Assembly: GCF_028294535.1 (NCBI RefSeq) | Contig: NZ_JAQBIE010000005.1 | Location: 162,433 to 226,432, forward strand | Length of the DNA: 64,000 bases | Origin: Paracoccus onchidii | GTDB lineage: Bacteria; Pseudomonadota; Alphaproteobacteria; Rhodobacterales; Rhodobacteraceae | Direction of reading: 5' to 3' | Part shown: piece by piece, positions 1 to 11,600 of the stretch | How positions within the stretch are numbered: position 1 is the stretch's first letter | Layout of the letters: every line of letters begins with the position of its first letter | Translations under genes and position numbers: made by a program | The notes under the pieces: model-generated | The model's input: only the letters and a program-made list of their open reading frames with translations | The model's database searches: none | Told to the model about the DNA's origin: nothing

Positions 1-1
1 A

Positions 2-1744
2 GACCGGGAATACCTGCATAGCTATTTCGACAACCGCGTTCTGCCGGTGCTGTCGCCGCTGGCGATCGACCCGGCGCATCCATTTCCCTTTATTCCGAAT
101 ACGGGGTTCTCATTGGCGCTGGAACTGGGGCAGCAATCGGATGGGCGCCGGATGCAGGCCCTGCTGCCTATCCCGGCGCAGTTGCCGCGCTTCATAGCAT
201 TGCCCGGCGGCGAGCGGTTCCTGCGCCTGGAAGACCTGTTGCTGATGCATCTGAGCAGCCTTTTTCCGGGCTATCGCGATGTCGGACATTGCGCGTTTCG
301 CGTTCTGCGCGACAGTGATCTCGAGGTCGAGGAAGAAGCCGAGGACCTGGTGCGAGAGTTCGAAACCGCGCTCAAGCGTCGTCGTCGTGGTAGCGTCATC
401 CGGCTCAAGATCACCGCCGGTGCGCCCGAAAGCCTGCGCCAGGTTATCATGGAAGAGCTGGAGGTCAGTCGCGACGAGGTTGTCGAGGTCGAGGGTCTAA
501 TCGGCATGGCTGACCTGAAAGAACTGGTTCTCGATCACCGGCGGGATTTGCTGTGGCCCGCATTCACACCGCGGGTGCCCGAGCGTGTGCAGGACCATCA
601 TGGCGATATGTTCGCCGCGATCCGGCAAAAGGATATGCTGCTGCACCATCCCTACGAAACATTCGATATGGTCGTGCGCTTCCTGCAGCAGGCCGCGCAG
701 GACCCTGATGTTCTGGCGATCAAGCAGACCCTGTATCGCACCAGCCATAACAGCCCGATCGTCGAGGCCCTGTGCGAAGCCGCCGAAGCCGGAAAATCCG
801 TCACGGCACTGGTCGAATTGAAGGCGCGTTTCGACGAGGCCGCGAATATCCGGCAGTCGCGGCGGTTGGAACGGGCAGGGGCGCATGTCGTGTATGGCTT
901 CGTCAATTACAAGACCCATGCCAAGATCAGTTCGGTCGTGCGTCGCGAAGGCGATGGGTTGGTCACCTATACCCATTACGGCACCGGCAACTATCACCCG
1001 ATTACCGCGCGGATCTATACGGATCTGTCGATGTTCACATGTGACCCTGCTCTTGGCCGCGATGCGACCAAGGTGTTCAATTATCTGTCTGGGTATGTGC
1101 AGCCCGAAAACCTCGAAAACCTTTCTATTTCACCGATTGATCTCAAGGATAACCTGCTGGCGATGATCGCCCGCGAGGCAGAATTTGCACGACAGGGCCG
1201 CCCGGCTGCCATCTGGGCCAAGATGAATTCGTTGATCCAGCGCGACGTGATCGAGGCGCTCTATGCGGCCGCGGCGGCGGGAGTGAAAATCAGTCTTGTG
1301 ATTCGAGGTATCTGCGGGATACGTCCTGGAATCAAAGGCTTGTCTGAAAATATTCGTGTGAAATCTATTGTCGGGCGCTATCTCGAACATTCCCGGATTG
1401 TCTGTTTCGGGAACGGACACGGCCTGCCATCCAAGAAGGCGCGCGTCTATTTTTCGTCGGCCGACTGGATGGGGCGCAATCTGTCGCGCAGGGTTGAAAC
1501 ATTGGTCGAATGCCACAACGATACCGTCAAATCCCAGATCGTCAGCCAGATCATGGCCGCGAATATGGCCGATGAGGCGCAGAGCTGGCTGCTGCATCCC
1601 GACGGGCGTTTCGTGCGGTATCTGCCGGATGGCCGCGAGGATCTGTTCAACTGTCACCGGTTTTTCATGGAAAACCCTTCTCTTTCGGGACGTGGAACCG
1701 CGGGGGCGCGAGATGTGCCGGCATTGACCCATGCGCCGGATTGA
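2..1744 (+). CDS. ppk1: Polyphosphate kinase 1, 5'-truncated by window edge
   Basis: PPK1 reversibly transfers the gamma phosphate of ATP onto inorganic polyphosphate chains. The frame is open from base 2, so the N-terminal part lies outside the window and about 580 of the roughly 700 residues usual for the family are visible. The conserved C-terminal catalytic half is present. It includes the KTHAK motif (near base 915) containing the histidine that is phosphorylated in the family, the following [11 protein letters not shown] stretch, and the EHSR and SSADWMGRN motifs near bases 1385-1470. The gene ends 55 bases before the exopolyphosphatase gene on the same strand, so synthesis and breakdown of polyphosphate are probably co-transcribed. 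No sign of disruption apart from the edge. Confidence 0.95.
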   Translation, partial: DREYLHSYFDNRVLPVLSPLAIDPAHPFPFIPNTGFSLALELGQQSDGRRMQALLPIPAQLPRFIALPGGERFLRLEDLLLMHLSSLFPGYRDVGHCAFRVLRDSDLEVEEEAEDLVREFETALKRRRRGSVIRLKITAGAPESLRQVIMEELEVSRDEVVEVEGLIGMADLKELVLDHRRDLLWPAFTPRVPERVQDHHGDMFAAIRQKDMLLHHPYETFDMVVRFLQQAAQDPDVLAIKQTLYRTSHNSPIVEALCEAAEAGKSVTALVELKARFDEAANIRQSRRLERAGAHVVYGFVNYKTHAKISSVVRREGDGLVTYTHYGTGNYHPITARIYTDLSMFTCDPALGRDATKVFNYLSGYVQPENLENLSISPIDLKDNLLAMIAREAEFARQGRPAAIWAKMNSLIQRDVIEALYAAAAAGVKISLVIRGICGIRPGIKGLSENIRVKSIVGRYLEHSRIVCFGNGHGLPSKKARVYFSSADWMGRNLSRRVETLVECHNDTVKSQIVSQIMAANMADEAQSWLLHPDGRFVRYLPDGREDLFNCHRFFMENPSLSGRGTAGARDVPALTHAPD

Positions 1745-1799
1745 CGCATTTGGTTGAAACGGGCATTAGACCGGTCGATGCGCAAGCAGGAGCTTTTCG

Positions 1800-3335
1800 A
1801 TGAACGGCGTTCGGACAACTTCCGGGAAGCAGCACGAGCCTTTGGGCAAGCTGTTTGCAAAACTGCCGAAACGGGCGCTTTCGCGTGTCGGCGTGGTCGA
1901 TGTGGGGTCGAACTCGATCCGTCTGGTCGTCTTTGATGGCGCGGCGCGATCGCCCGCGTATTTCTACAACGAAAAGGTCATGGCCGGACTGGGGGCGGAA
2001 ATGGCCGCCACCGGCAAGTTGAACCCCAAGGGTGTCGTGCGCGGCTTCGAAGCCTTGCAGCGTTTTGCCGCATTGGCCAAGGGCATGGATATCGAACCTT
2101 TGACCTGCGTTGCTACAGCCGCGGTTCGAGAGGCCGAGGATGGCCCGGCCTTTCGACAGAAGGTCGAACGCGAAACCGGGCTGAAGCTGTTGGTCATCGA
2201 TGGCGAGGAAGAGGCAAGGCTTTCGGCCCAGGGTGTGTTGCTGGGCTGGCCGGATGCAAAAGGTCTGGTCTGTGATATCGGTGGCAATTCGATGGAACTG
2301 GCCGAGGTCGCGAATGGCCAGGTCGGGCGGCGTGTGACCTCGCCTCTGGGCCCATTCCGGTTGCAGCAGGTCAAAGGTGGCAAGGAAGGTCTGCGCAAGC
2401 ACATTCGCAAGATCGTTCTGGATCTGGCCGAGAAGATGGGCGCCGATCATGATCGGATCTATCTGGTCGGCGGTTCCTGGCGGGCAATAGCGCGTCTGGA
2501 CATGGAACGTAGTGATTATCCGATGACGGTCCTGCATGAATACCGCATGACCCCGAAAGCTGTCGAGGAAACGGTCGAGTTCATCGCAGCCAGCAATCTG
2601 TCTGAAATTCGCAGCAAGGTGAATATTTCGTCTTCACGGATGGAGTTGGTGCCGTTGGCGACGCGGGTCTTGTCAGAGCTGGTTTCCGTGTTCAAACCCA
2701 AGGATCTGGCTGTGTCCAGCTATGGTATCCGCGAAGGGTTGCTGTACGAACATATGTCCGAGACGTTGCGCAAGCGTGACCCGCTGATCGAAGCTGCGCG
2801 TTTCAGTGAGCGCCAGATGGCGCGTATTCCCGGATTTGGCCGCAAGCTGCACGATTTCCTGCAACCCGTATTCGGCGATGTCCCGCCCGAGCGTGATCGC
2901 CTGATCCGGGCGGCATGCCTGTTGCATGATACGACATGGCGGACCCATCCCGACTATCGCGCCGAAGCCTGTTTTGACAATGTTACCCGCGCAAATATGG
3001 CGGCGCTAAGCCATTCCGAACGTGTCTTTCTGGGGGTGTCGCTTCTGCACCGCTACAAGAACAATCGCAACAACTCACCGATGGCCCGGTTCTTTGCGTT
3101 GCTGAGCGAGGATGAACTGCGCGATGCCGAGATATTGGGCAAGGCGATGCGCTTTGGCGCCATGTTCGCAATCGATGATCCGTCAGATGCCGCCACGCTG
3201 AAACTCCGGCGTCGGGACAAGGTGCTGAGTCTGCAATTGACCAGGACGGGGCGGTCCCTGATGGGAGAGGTCGCGGTTTCGCGCTTCAAGTCGCTTTGCG
3301 CCGCGATGGGCGTCGAACCGTCGATCGAGACCTGA
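1800..3335 (+). CDS. ppx: Exopolyphosphatase / pppGpp phosphohydrolase (Ppx/GppA family)
   Basis: A 511-residue member of the Ppx/GppA family, which removes terminal phosphates from polyphosphate or from pppGpp. The ATPase-fold phosphate-binding motif GVVDVGSNSIRLVVFDG lies at residues about 30-46, and the second glycine-rich motif (CDIGGNSMEL) near residue 157. A C-terminal HD-like segment includes ACLLHDTTWRTHPDYR near residue 375. The ATG at 1800 is preceded by an AGGAG ribosome site about 6 bases upstream. It follows ppk1 directly and probably shares its transcript, which favours the polyphosphate role over a dedicated GppA role. The basic first 28 residues before the fold look like a lineage extension. 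Confidence 0.92.
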   Translation: MNGVRTTSGKQHEPLGKLFAKLPKRALSRVGVVDVGSNSIRLVVFDGAARSPAYFYNEKVMAGLGAEMAATGKLNPKGVVRGFEALQRFAALAKGMDIEPLTCVATAAVREAEDGPAFRQKVERETGLKLLVIDGEEEARLSAQGVLLGWPDAKGLVCDIGGNSMELAEVANGQVGRRVTSPLGPFRLQQVKGGKEGLRKHIRKIVLDLAEKMGADHDRIYLVGGSWRAIARLDMERSDYPMTVLHEYRMTPKAVEETVEFIAASNLSEIRSKVNISSSRMELVPLATRVLSELVSVFKPKDLAVSSYGIREGLLYEHMSETLRKRDPLIEAARFSERQMARIPGFGRKLHDFLQPVFGDVPPERDRLIRAACLLHDTTWRTHPDYRAEACFDNVTRANMAALSHSERVFLGVSLLHRYKNNRNNSPMARFFALLSEDELRDAEILGKAMRFGAMFAIDDPSDAATLKLRRRDKVLSLQLTRTGRSLMGEVAVSRFKSLCAAMGVEPSIET

Positions 3336-3434
3336 AAACAGCTGACAATGCGGTGACTGTCCACGCATCCGGTCCCGGAATGCGGGGCTGTGGCATGTCA
3401 TCTGTCGGTCTGGGGCGACGGGATCACGGAACAT

Positions 3435-3464
3435 GAAAAAAGGGCGCCCCGAAAGGCGCCCTTT
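3435..3464 (-). terminator. Rho-independent terminator of groESL
   Basis: An AAAGGGCGCC / GGCGCCCTTT hairpin with a six-base loop sits 28 bases beyond the groEL stop. The A-run on the plus strand (3435-3441) becomes the U-tract for minus-strand transcription. The A/T-flanked stem could also stop read-through from ppx on the other strand. Confidence 0.85.
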
Positions 3465-3491
3465 CCGTATCTGCCATGGGCAGGGGGCTGA

Positions 3492-5159
<1,668 letters not shown>

Positions 5160-5191
5160 TTATCGTTGAAGGGTGCGGTCTGATGCGTGGC

Positions 5192-5479
5192 TTACGAAAG
5201 CACGCCCAGAATGTCGCTTTCCTTCATGATCAGCAGCTCTTCGCCGTCGACCGTGACTTCGGTGCCCGACCATTTGCCGAACAGCACGCGATCACCCGCC
5301 TTAACCGAAGGTGTGATCAGTTCGCCCGAGTCCTTGCGTGCGCCTTCGCCGACCGAGATGATCTCGCCTTCCGCGGGCTTTTCTTTTGCGCTGTCGGGGA
5401 TGATCAGACCGCCTTTGGTCTTTTCTTCCGACTCGACGCGGCGGACCAGCACGCGGTCATGCAGCGGTTTGAATGTCAT
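5192..5479 (-). CDS. groS: Co-chaperonin GroES (10 kDa)
   Basis: A 95-residue co-chaperonin that caps the GroEL ring. It begins [14 protein letters not shown] and carries the mobile loop segment ([18 protein letters not shown]) and the [22 protein letters not shown]-terminal strand. I placed the start at the ATG (5479) because GGAG lies 8 bases upstream. A GTG three codons further upstream would overlap that ribosome site. It is the first gene of groESL, 39 bases below the CIRCE operator. Confidence 0.97.
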   Translation of the reverse strand: MTFKPLHDRVLVRRVESEEKTKGGLIIPDSAKEKPAEGEIISVGEGARKDSGELITPSVKAGDRVLFGKWSGTEVTVDGEELLIMKESDILGVLS

Positions 5480-5518
5480 GTTGAACACTCCGATGTTTCA
5501 GGTTGCAGTGTCGTGTTG

Positions 5519-5545
5519 TTGGCACTCACCCTGTGCGAGTGCCAA
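5519..5545. promoter_or_regulatory. CIRCE operator (HrcA binding site)
   Basis: Perfect inverted repeat TTGGCACTC-N9-GAGTGCCAA. This matches the CIRCE consensus (TTAGCACTC-N9-GAGTGCTAA) except for one symmetrical change in each arm. It lies just downstream of the groES promoter and upstream of its start, the standard position for repression of groESL by HrcA. hrcA itself is not in the window. Confidence 0.95.
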
Positions 5546-5552
5546 TGACGTT

Positions 5553-5581
5553 GATCTAGGAGCGCGCCCCCACACTGTCAA
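5553..5581 (-). promoter_or_regulatory. Probable sigma70-type promoter of groESL
   Basis: On the minus strand a perfect -35 hexamer TTGACA (5581-5576) is followed by 17 bases and TAGATC (5558-5553), directly upstream of CIRCE. The spacing is ideal and the -10 is only a partial match. A vegetative promoter combined with CIRCE fits HrcA-regulated groESL in alphaproteobacteria. No RpoH-type element was recognised with confidence. Confidence 0.65.
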
Positions 5582-5708
5582 CGCCATTGCACAAGAAAAT
5601 TCCACGGATGGTGGAGCTTGCTGGAAAATTGTGCCAACCTTTGGGAAACAGGGTTTTTTCCGGCGTCCCGGCAAGATCCCGACCCCGCCATGTTGCAGGA
5701 GAGAGATG

Positions 5709-6722
5709 ATGCGAGTTTGGCTTGGCGCGGCGGCGGTGTTCCTGGGATTGGGCGGGGCGGGCAATGCCGGCGAATGTATCGGTTCGAATCTGTTCGAACA
5801 GATGCCACCTGAACAGCGCAACCAGATCGAAGATGCCGTGCGCGATGTGCCGTATCACGAAGGCCTTTTCTGGCGCGCCAGCAAGGGGGATCAGGTGATC
5901 ACGCTGGTCGGGACATATCATTTCGGGGATCCCCGTCATGCAGACAGCATGGCGCGTATCGATCCCTTCTTGTCCGGCGCGGATGTCTTGCTTGTCGAAG
6001 CTGGTCCTGAAGAAGAGCAACGTTTGACACATGCGCTGACCGAAGATCCGACATTGATGGTGGACAATTCCGGACCGACATTGCCAGAGCGGTTGCCCCC
6101 TGAGGAATGGCAGGCCCTGACCGATGCCATGTCTCAACGCGGCACACCGGCAGTTGTTACCGCGAAACTGCGCCCGTGGTATGTTGCCATGCTGTTGGGG
6201 GTTTCACCCTGCATGATGCAGGGGCAAGCCGAAAGCGGGGCGGCAGGGCTGGATCACCTGTTGGTTGATCGCGCCAAGGAACTGGATATTCCCGTACGGG
6301 CGCTGGAACCTTGGGATACTGTTTTCACGTTGTTTCGCGACATGACACCCGAACAGGAAATCGACATGATCCGGGCATCCTTGCCTGCGGCAGCCTATGC
6401 CGATGACTATGCGATTACCTTGACCGACGCCTATTTCGGCGGTGATGTCTGGAAGATCTGGGAATTTGGACGTTTTGACGCCTATCGAAACTCCGGCTTG
6501 TCACATGACGAGGTGGATGGCTTGATGCAATTGGCGCAAACCCAACTGATGGATCGCCGCAACGCAAGCTGGATCGCACCCCTGACCGAAGCGGCGCGGG
6601 ATGCTGCGCAACAGGGACGGGGAGTTGTTGCCGGGTTCGGTGCCCTGCATCTGCCTGGTGAAAAGGGTGTCTTGCGACTGCTTGAACAAGAAGGCTGGTC
6701 AATCGAACCCCTGGACGGGTAG
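5709..6722 (+). CDS. TraB/GumN family protein, probably secreted
   Basis: A 337-residue member of the TraB/GumN (PF01963) family, whose bacterial members are poorly characterised and are suspected to be metalloproteases related to Tiki. A signal peptide is evident (MRVWLGAAAVFLGLGGAGNA). Family motifs include ITLVGTYHFGDPRH near residue 65 and the C-terminal GRGVVAGFGALHLPGEKG near residue 308, where the conserved Gly-x-x-His dyads sit. The ATG at 5709 has AGGAGA about 7 bases upstream; another ATG one codon earlier is less well spaced. The reading frame stays open much further upstream across groES, but that part is not coding. It converges on the antiporter gene, with only 5 bases between the stops. 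Confidence 0.82.
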   Translation: MRVWLGAAAVFLGLGGAGNAGECIGSNLFEQMPPEQRNQIEDAVRDVPYHEGLFWRASKGDQVITLVGTYHFGDPRHADSMARIDPFLSGADVLLVEAGPEEEQRLTHALTEDPTLMVDNSGPTLPERLPPEEWQALTDAMSQRGTPAVVTAKLRPWYVAMLLGVSPCMMQGQAESGAAGLDHLLVDRAKELDIPVRALEPWDTVFTLFRDMTPEQEIDMIRASLPAAAYADDYAITLTDAYFGGDVWKIWEFGRFDAYRNSGLSHDEVDGLMQLAQTQLMDRRNASWIAPLTEAARDAAQQGRGVVAGFGALHLPGEKGVLRLLEQEGWSIEPLDG

Positions 6723-6727
6723 AGACC

Positions 6728-8662
6728 CTATCCCTCGCGCCCACCTGGGCGATTGCGCTGAACTTCATGCGTCAATCCGTGCTCGGGTTCTTCGCTTTCG
6801 GCTTTGTCGGACGAGGATCGTTCAAACGGATGTTGGTCGAAACGCTCCATCAGTGCGGTTTCCAGCGTCCGGTTCAATTCACGACTGCGTTGCACATATT
6901 CGGGATTCTGGTCCAATGGCACGCCGGGTTTCCACACTTCGGCCAACTCGCGCAGCGAGGCCCTGTCCAGCCGATAGAATATGCGCTCAAGCTCTGACGC
7001 TTCGAATTCCGAAAGCCCGGCATTTTCCAACACATAGCGTGCAGCCCGCAACGAACTGTCAAAGGTTTCACGAACGATGTCATTCGCGCCCGCGCTGTAA
7101 AGCTCGTAGACATTCACCCGGTCGCGCGCACGGGCGATAATATGCAGATCGGGCCTGCGTTCACGGGCATAACGGATCAGTTTGAGGTTGGCGGCGGGGT
7201 CATCCAGTGCGGCGACCAGAATACTGGCCTTGTCCAGCCCGGCTGCGGTCAGGATTTCGGGGCGGGTCGGATCACCGAAATACCCCTTGAAACCGAAGCG
7301 ACGCATCAGTTGGATCAGTTTCAGGTCATGGTCCAGAACGGTCGTCTGGAACCCCGACATCGTGACCAGACGGTTGACCACCTGCCCAAACCGGCCGACC
7401 CCCGCGACGATGATGGGCTGCTGTTCGGTGATGTCGTCGGCAGGTTCGGTGACCCCCGCCTCGGCAAGGCGTCGGGTGACCTGAGCGTGCAGAATGAACA
7501 ATAGTGGCGTGCACAACATGGTCAGGGCAACGATCAGCAGCACGGATTGTGCCAGATCGCTTGGCAGAATGGCCAGAGACACGGCGAACGAGATCAGCAC
7601 AAAGCCGAATTCACCGGCCTGGGCCAGTGACAGGGTGAACAAGGACCGCGCCTTTTGCGCCATGCCCGACCATTTGGCGATGAGCCAAAGGATTGCGGCC
7701 TTTGCAGCAATCAGTCCCGCCGTGGCCGACAGGATCGGAACCGGATTTTCAGCGAGGATGGAAAAGTTCATGCCTGCGCCGACGGTGATGAAGAACAGCC
7801 CCAGCAACAATCCCTTGAAAGGTTCGATCTGGGCCTCAAGTTCGTGACGCAGTTCGGAACTGGCAAGGGTGACGCCCGCCAGAAAGGTTCCCAATGCAGG
7901 CGACAGGCCAACCAGGATCATCAATGACGCGATGCCTACGACGATCAGCAAGGCCATTGCGGTTTCCATCTCGGGCAGGCGGGAAGATACCACCAGCCGG
8001 AACACCGGGCGGATCAGGTACTGGCCAAGGATGATGACGGCGGCCACCGCGCCAAGGGTGACCAGCATCGCGCCCCAGCCGGGCAACTGGGCCATGAACG
8101 CCTCACCGATATGTTCTTCGCCATGGCTGTCGGCTGAGCTATGGGCATAGGGTGCCAGCAACGGCATCAGTGCGATCATCGGAATGACCGCGATGTCCTG
8201 AGTCAGCAGAACGGAAAACGCGGAACGTCCGCCAGCCGTTTGCATCAGCCCCTTTTCCGAAAGCGTTTGCAGCACGATGGCTGTCGAGCTTAGCGACAGG
8301 ATCATCCCAAGGGCGAGCGAAGTCGACCAACTGAGATCAAAGGCGAATGCCGCGATCAGGGCAATGATCGCGATCGAGATCGACACCTGCGCCACGCCCA
8401 GCCCGATCAGCTTGTGACGCATGTTCCAAAGGCTGCGTGGCTCCAGCTCCAGCCCGATCAGGAACAACATCATGACAACGCCGAACTCGGCGAAATGCTG
8501 AAGGTCGTCCATCTGGTTGCCGGTCAGGTGAAATACCGGGCCGATAAGAATCCCGCAGATCAGATAACCCAGTACCGATCCCAGACCGAGCCGGGCGGAA
8601 ATTGGCACGGCGACCACCATGGTGATCAAATAAACCGTGGCCATCAAAAGGAAGTTGTCCAT
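6728..8662 (-). CDS. Kef-type monovalent cation:proton antiporter (CPA2) with TrkA-N domain
   Basis: A 644-residue inner-membrane antiporter of the CPA2/Kef type. About twelve hydrophobic segments fill residues 1-390 (start MDNFLLMATVYLITMV; the LSLSSTAIVLQTLSEKG signature is near residue 125). A cytosolic NAD-binding TrkA-N domain follows at about 410-530, starting PIIVAGVGRFGQVVNRLV. It probably exchanges K+ or Na+ for protons and is gated by the nucleotide domain. Its ATG overlaps the stop of the upstream 1033-residue envelope gene by one base (TAATG), so the two are translationally coupled. KefB and KefC-like subtypes cannot be separated from the sequence alone. Confidence 0.9.
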   Translation of the reverse strand: MDNFLLMATVYLITMVVAVPISARLGLGSVLGYLICGILIGPVFHLTGNQMDDLQHFAEFGVVMMLFLIGLELEPRSLWNMRHKLIGLGVAQVSISIAIIALIAAFAFDLSWSTSLALGMILSLSSTAIVLQTLSEKGLMQTAGGRSAFSVLLTQDIAVIPMIALMPLLAPYAHSSADSHGEEHIGEAFMAQLPGWGAMLVTLGAVAAVIILGQYLIRPVFRLVVSSRLPEMETAMALLIVVGIASLMILVGLSPALGTFLAGVTLASSELRHELEAQIEPFKGLLLGLFFITVGAGMNFSILAENPVPILSATAGLIAAKAAILWLIAKWSGMAQKARSLFTLSLAQAGEFGFVLISFAVSLAILPSDLAQSVLLIVALTMLCTPLLFILHAQVTRRLAEAGVTEPADDITEQQPIIVAGVGRFGQVVNRLVTMSGFQTTVLDHDLKLIQLMRRFGFKGYFGDPTRPEILTAAGLDKASILVAALDDPAANLKLIRYARERRPDLHIIARARDRVNVYELYSAGANDIVRETFDSSLRAARYVLENAGLSEFEASELERIFYRLDRASLRELAEVWKPGVPLDQNPEYVQRSRELNRTLETALMERFDQHPFERSSSDKAESEEPEHGLTHEVQRNRPGGREG

Positions 8663-11600
8663 TATTTGCCGCTTAGTACGGACAACTGCTGTGTCCGGCC
8701 ACCTTTGACGAACGTGATGCGGCTTTGGCCGATATCGGTAATCGTGCCGCCATTGATCTTGTCGCCCAATCGCAGGGTGATGATCTTGCCATTGCTCAGC
8801 CTGACCAGGGCGCGGCTGGCCTTGCCTGCGCCGATGGTGCCGATGATCTGAGTGCGGCTGAGCTGGATACCATCCTTGACCGTTGCGGCTTGGGCGGCAC
8901 TGCCCTGGCCGCGTCCGGTGGGCAGGGCAGTTTTGACCTCGGGTTCGTTTTCGGCCTCGGGTGGGGTGTAATTCTGTTTGCGGGCCGCTGCTGCCTGGGC
9001 CTCGGCCTGGGCTTGCGCACGGGCGCGTGCTTCGGCTTGCGCGCGGGCGCGGGCTTCGGCCTGGGCATCCGCCTGGGCACGGGCACGTGCGCGGGCTTCG
9101 GCCTGGGCTTGCAGTTCGGCGTCGATGCGGCGCTGCTCTGCTAGCGCGGCCTCGTTTTCCTGGGCCTTTGCCGCCGCGCGAAGGTCATCTGCGGTCGGTG
9201 CGGCCGCCTGACGGTTGGTCTGATCGTCGCGCTCTCCCCGGCGCGGGGGAAGGGCAGATGTGCTAAGCGCCGTCAAAGCGACGGCGCCGGGCAAAGCGTT
9301 ACTACTGGCGACTGCTGCGGCAATGGCATCTTCGACCGCGCCGGATGACAGGCTGGCATTGCCCGGCCCGGGATCGCTGTCCCGACGCGACGCGATCGAA
9401 CCCGGGCGAGCCGGGGGTCGGGAAGATCCTCGAACGGTGGTCTGGGTTGCGGCGGTGCTTGCCGTTGGTGTCGCGGCGCGTTCGGTGTCTCTGCGAGGGG
9501 GCGGCCTTTGTGCGGTGGCGACTGCTTCGGCAACAGCGGCGCGCACGGCATTCTCGGAACTGCGCGAAATTGAAACAGGTCTGCGTGTGGGGCGGACATC
9601 TGCCAACCGGATCAGATCGCGCTCACCCGCGCTAAGGCCCGGTTGACCTGCCTGGGCGGTGCGCAGGTCTTGCATCAGTTGCTTGATAAACGCCTGTTCG
9701 CTGGCGGTCAGGTAGGTCCGTGCGCCATCTTCGCTGATGCTGCCTTCTTCAAGGCGGCTCAGACTGGCCGGGCGCGAGGGGGGGCGTGCCGATGCTGCCG
9801 GAGCAGAAGCCGGCGTCGCGGTCGGCTGGGTTTCCGGCGCGCGCAACGTGGAAGGCTGCGTGGCCGGAGATTGGCTTGCAGGGGCAGGCGAAGCGCTTGC
9901 TGCGGGGCGCGACGGTGGACGTGCCCCCGAAACGCGCGGGGGTTCTGGTTGACTGCGTTGTTCATAGGGCAGCGGGTTGACCGGGACCGTGGGGATCCTG
10001 TCGGAATTTGCCGGGATATTGGCGCGCGCGGGCGCCGCGTCACGCGGACGTGCCGAGCTGCGCAAACGTGAGGTCGGGCCGGTGTTTGCGCGGGGCGCGG
10101 GGTTCGCGGCGGTTGTCGCGACCGCATCGCCGTTTGCCGCTGGCCCCGAGACGGCGGCTGTGTCCGGTTCCGTCGATGTTGGCTGAACGGCCTGTTCGAC
10201 GGTGGAGGTCAATGCCTCGGACAAGGCTTGTGTCAGGGCATCCTGAGCGGGCGTCTCCTGCGATGCGCCGGATTGGGGCGAAGGTTGTTCAGCCACCGCT
10301 GTTCCAGGCGTTGCGGTTTCAGGCGCCACAGCTTCGACTGTCGCGGTTTCGGGTGCCGTTTCGACAACAGACGTATCTGCGCCGAGGGGTTGATCCGGAC
10401 CGGTCGCGTCATTGGACATATCGGCATCCGAAAGATCTGCCGTGAGTTCTGTTTCGGTTGTGGATGATTGGATCGGATCCGCAACGGGCGCGGCGGTCGG
10501 GGTTTGCTCCGTCGCTGCCGGAGCAGGCGGGACAGGCGCGTCGGTCGTGATGCCGGCACCGGTATCGGAAACCGGATCGTCGTCAAGGGGCGGTTCGGTT
10601 TGATCCGCAGCAGGTTCGGTGACGTCGGGCACGGTGTCTTGGGTGGCGATATCAGCGGTTGGCTTGCCACCAAATACCCACATCACCAACAACAGGGCCA
10701 CCAGAAGGCCGCCCATCATCGATGTCAGCTTTCCGGGTGAATAGCCGCGCAATCGTGACAACAGCGCGGATTGCGCCTGTTGATCCGGTTGCGCCTGCCC
10801 GGCGCGTTTGGCCCGCGCTTCGGCGGCCCGATTGTGAACGGCTTCGGCACGCGGGGACATTGGCCTGGGGGCGGCAATCCTGGGGTCCCCGTGCTTTGAA
10901 TCCCCGTGCTTGGGGTCCCCGTGGCGAATGACGGCCGATTCCCTGACGGGCGCGGCGGCCGGCTCTGTCGGTTCCGACCTGGCAGGGGTGACCTCGGGCT
11001 GTTCAACCGGTGGCCGGACATTCGCGGCACGGGCGGCTGCGGGATGGTGATGGGGAATGATGCGCGATATCGGGCAGGCGTTGACCGGCGAGGTCCCGGC
11101 GATTGACGGGGCGGCCTGTTCTGCGGTCGCGTCTTCGGGAACCGTGTCGAGTTCTGGCAGCTCGGCCGGGGTTGGGGCGACCTTCGGGGGATCAATTTCG
11201 GGTGCGGTAACGCGCGCCCTTGTCAGGTCAGGCTCGCTGAACGGTCGGCGGGTGGTTTCCTGGGCAAGATCGCTGATCAGGCCGAAATCGGGCTGGCCGT
11301 CGAATCGTTCATCTTCCGGGCGGGCCACGAATCCCGACGGGACAAAGCCCTGAGAGCGTGCGAAATCCTCGGCTTCTTCAAGGGTGCGCCTTGCGACGGC
11401 GGCCACGCGCAATATCTCGATATCGCCGGTTTCCGATGGACACCAGTCAAAGGCAAGCTCGTTGGCCTTGTACGGGGTCGCGGCCTCAAGCGCCTGGCTG
11501 ACGGCGGCAAGCGTATCCGCGCCGACCGGCACGGTCAGGGTGGTGTACAGGATTTGGTCATCGGGTATCACGAGGACCGTGTCCGGATGGCCCGAAATGT

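Noticed and set aside
5187..5705. Extended upstream coding for the TraB/GumN protein across groES
   Set aside because: The extension overlaps groES, the promoter and CIRCE. The signal peptide and ribosome site place the start at 5709.
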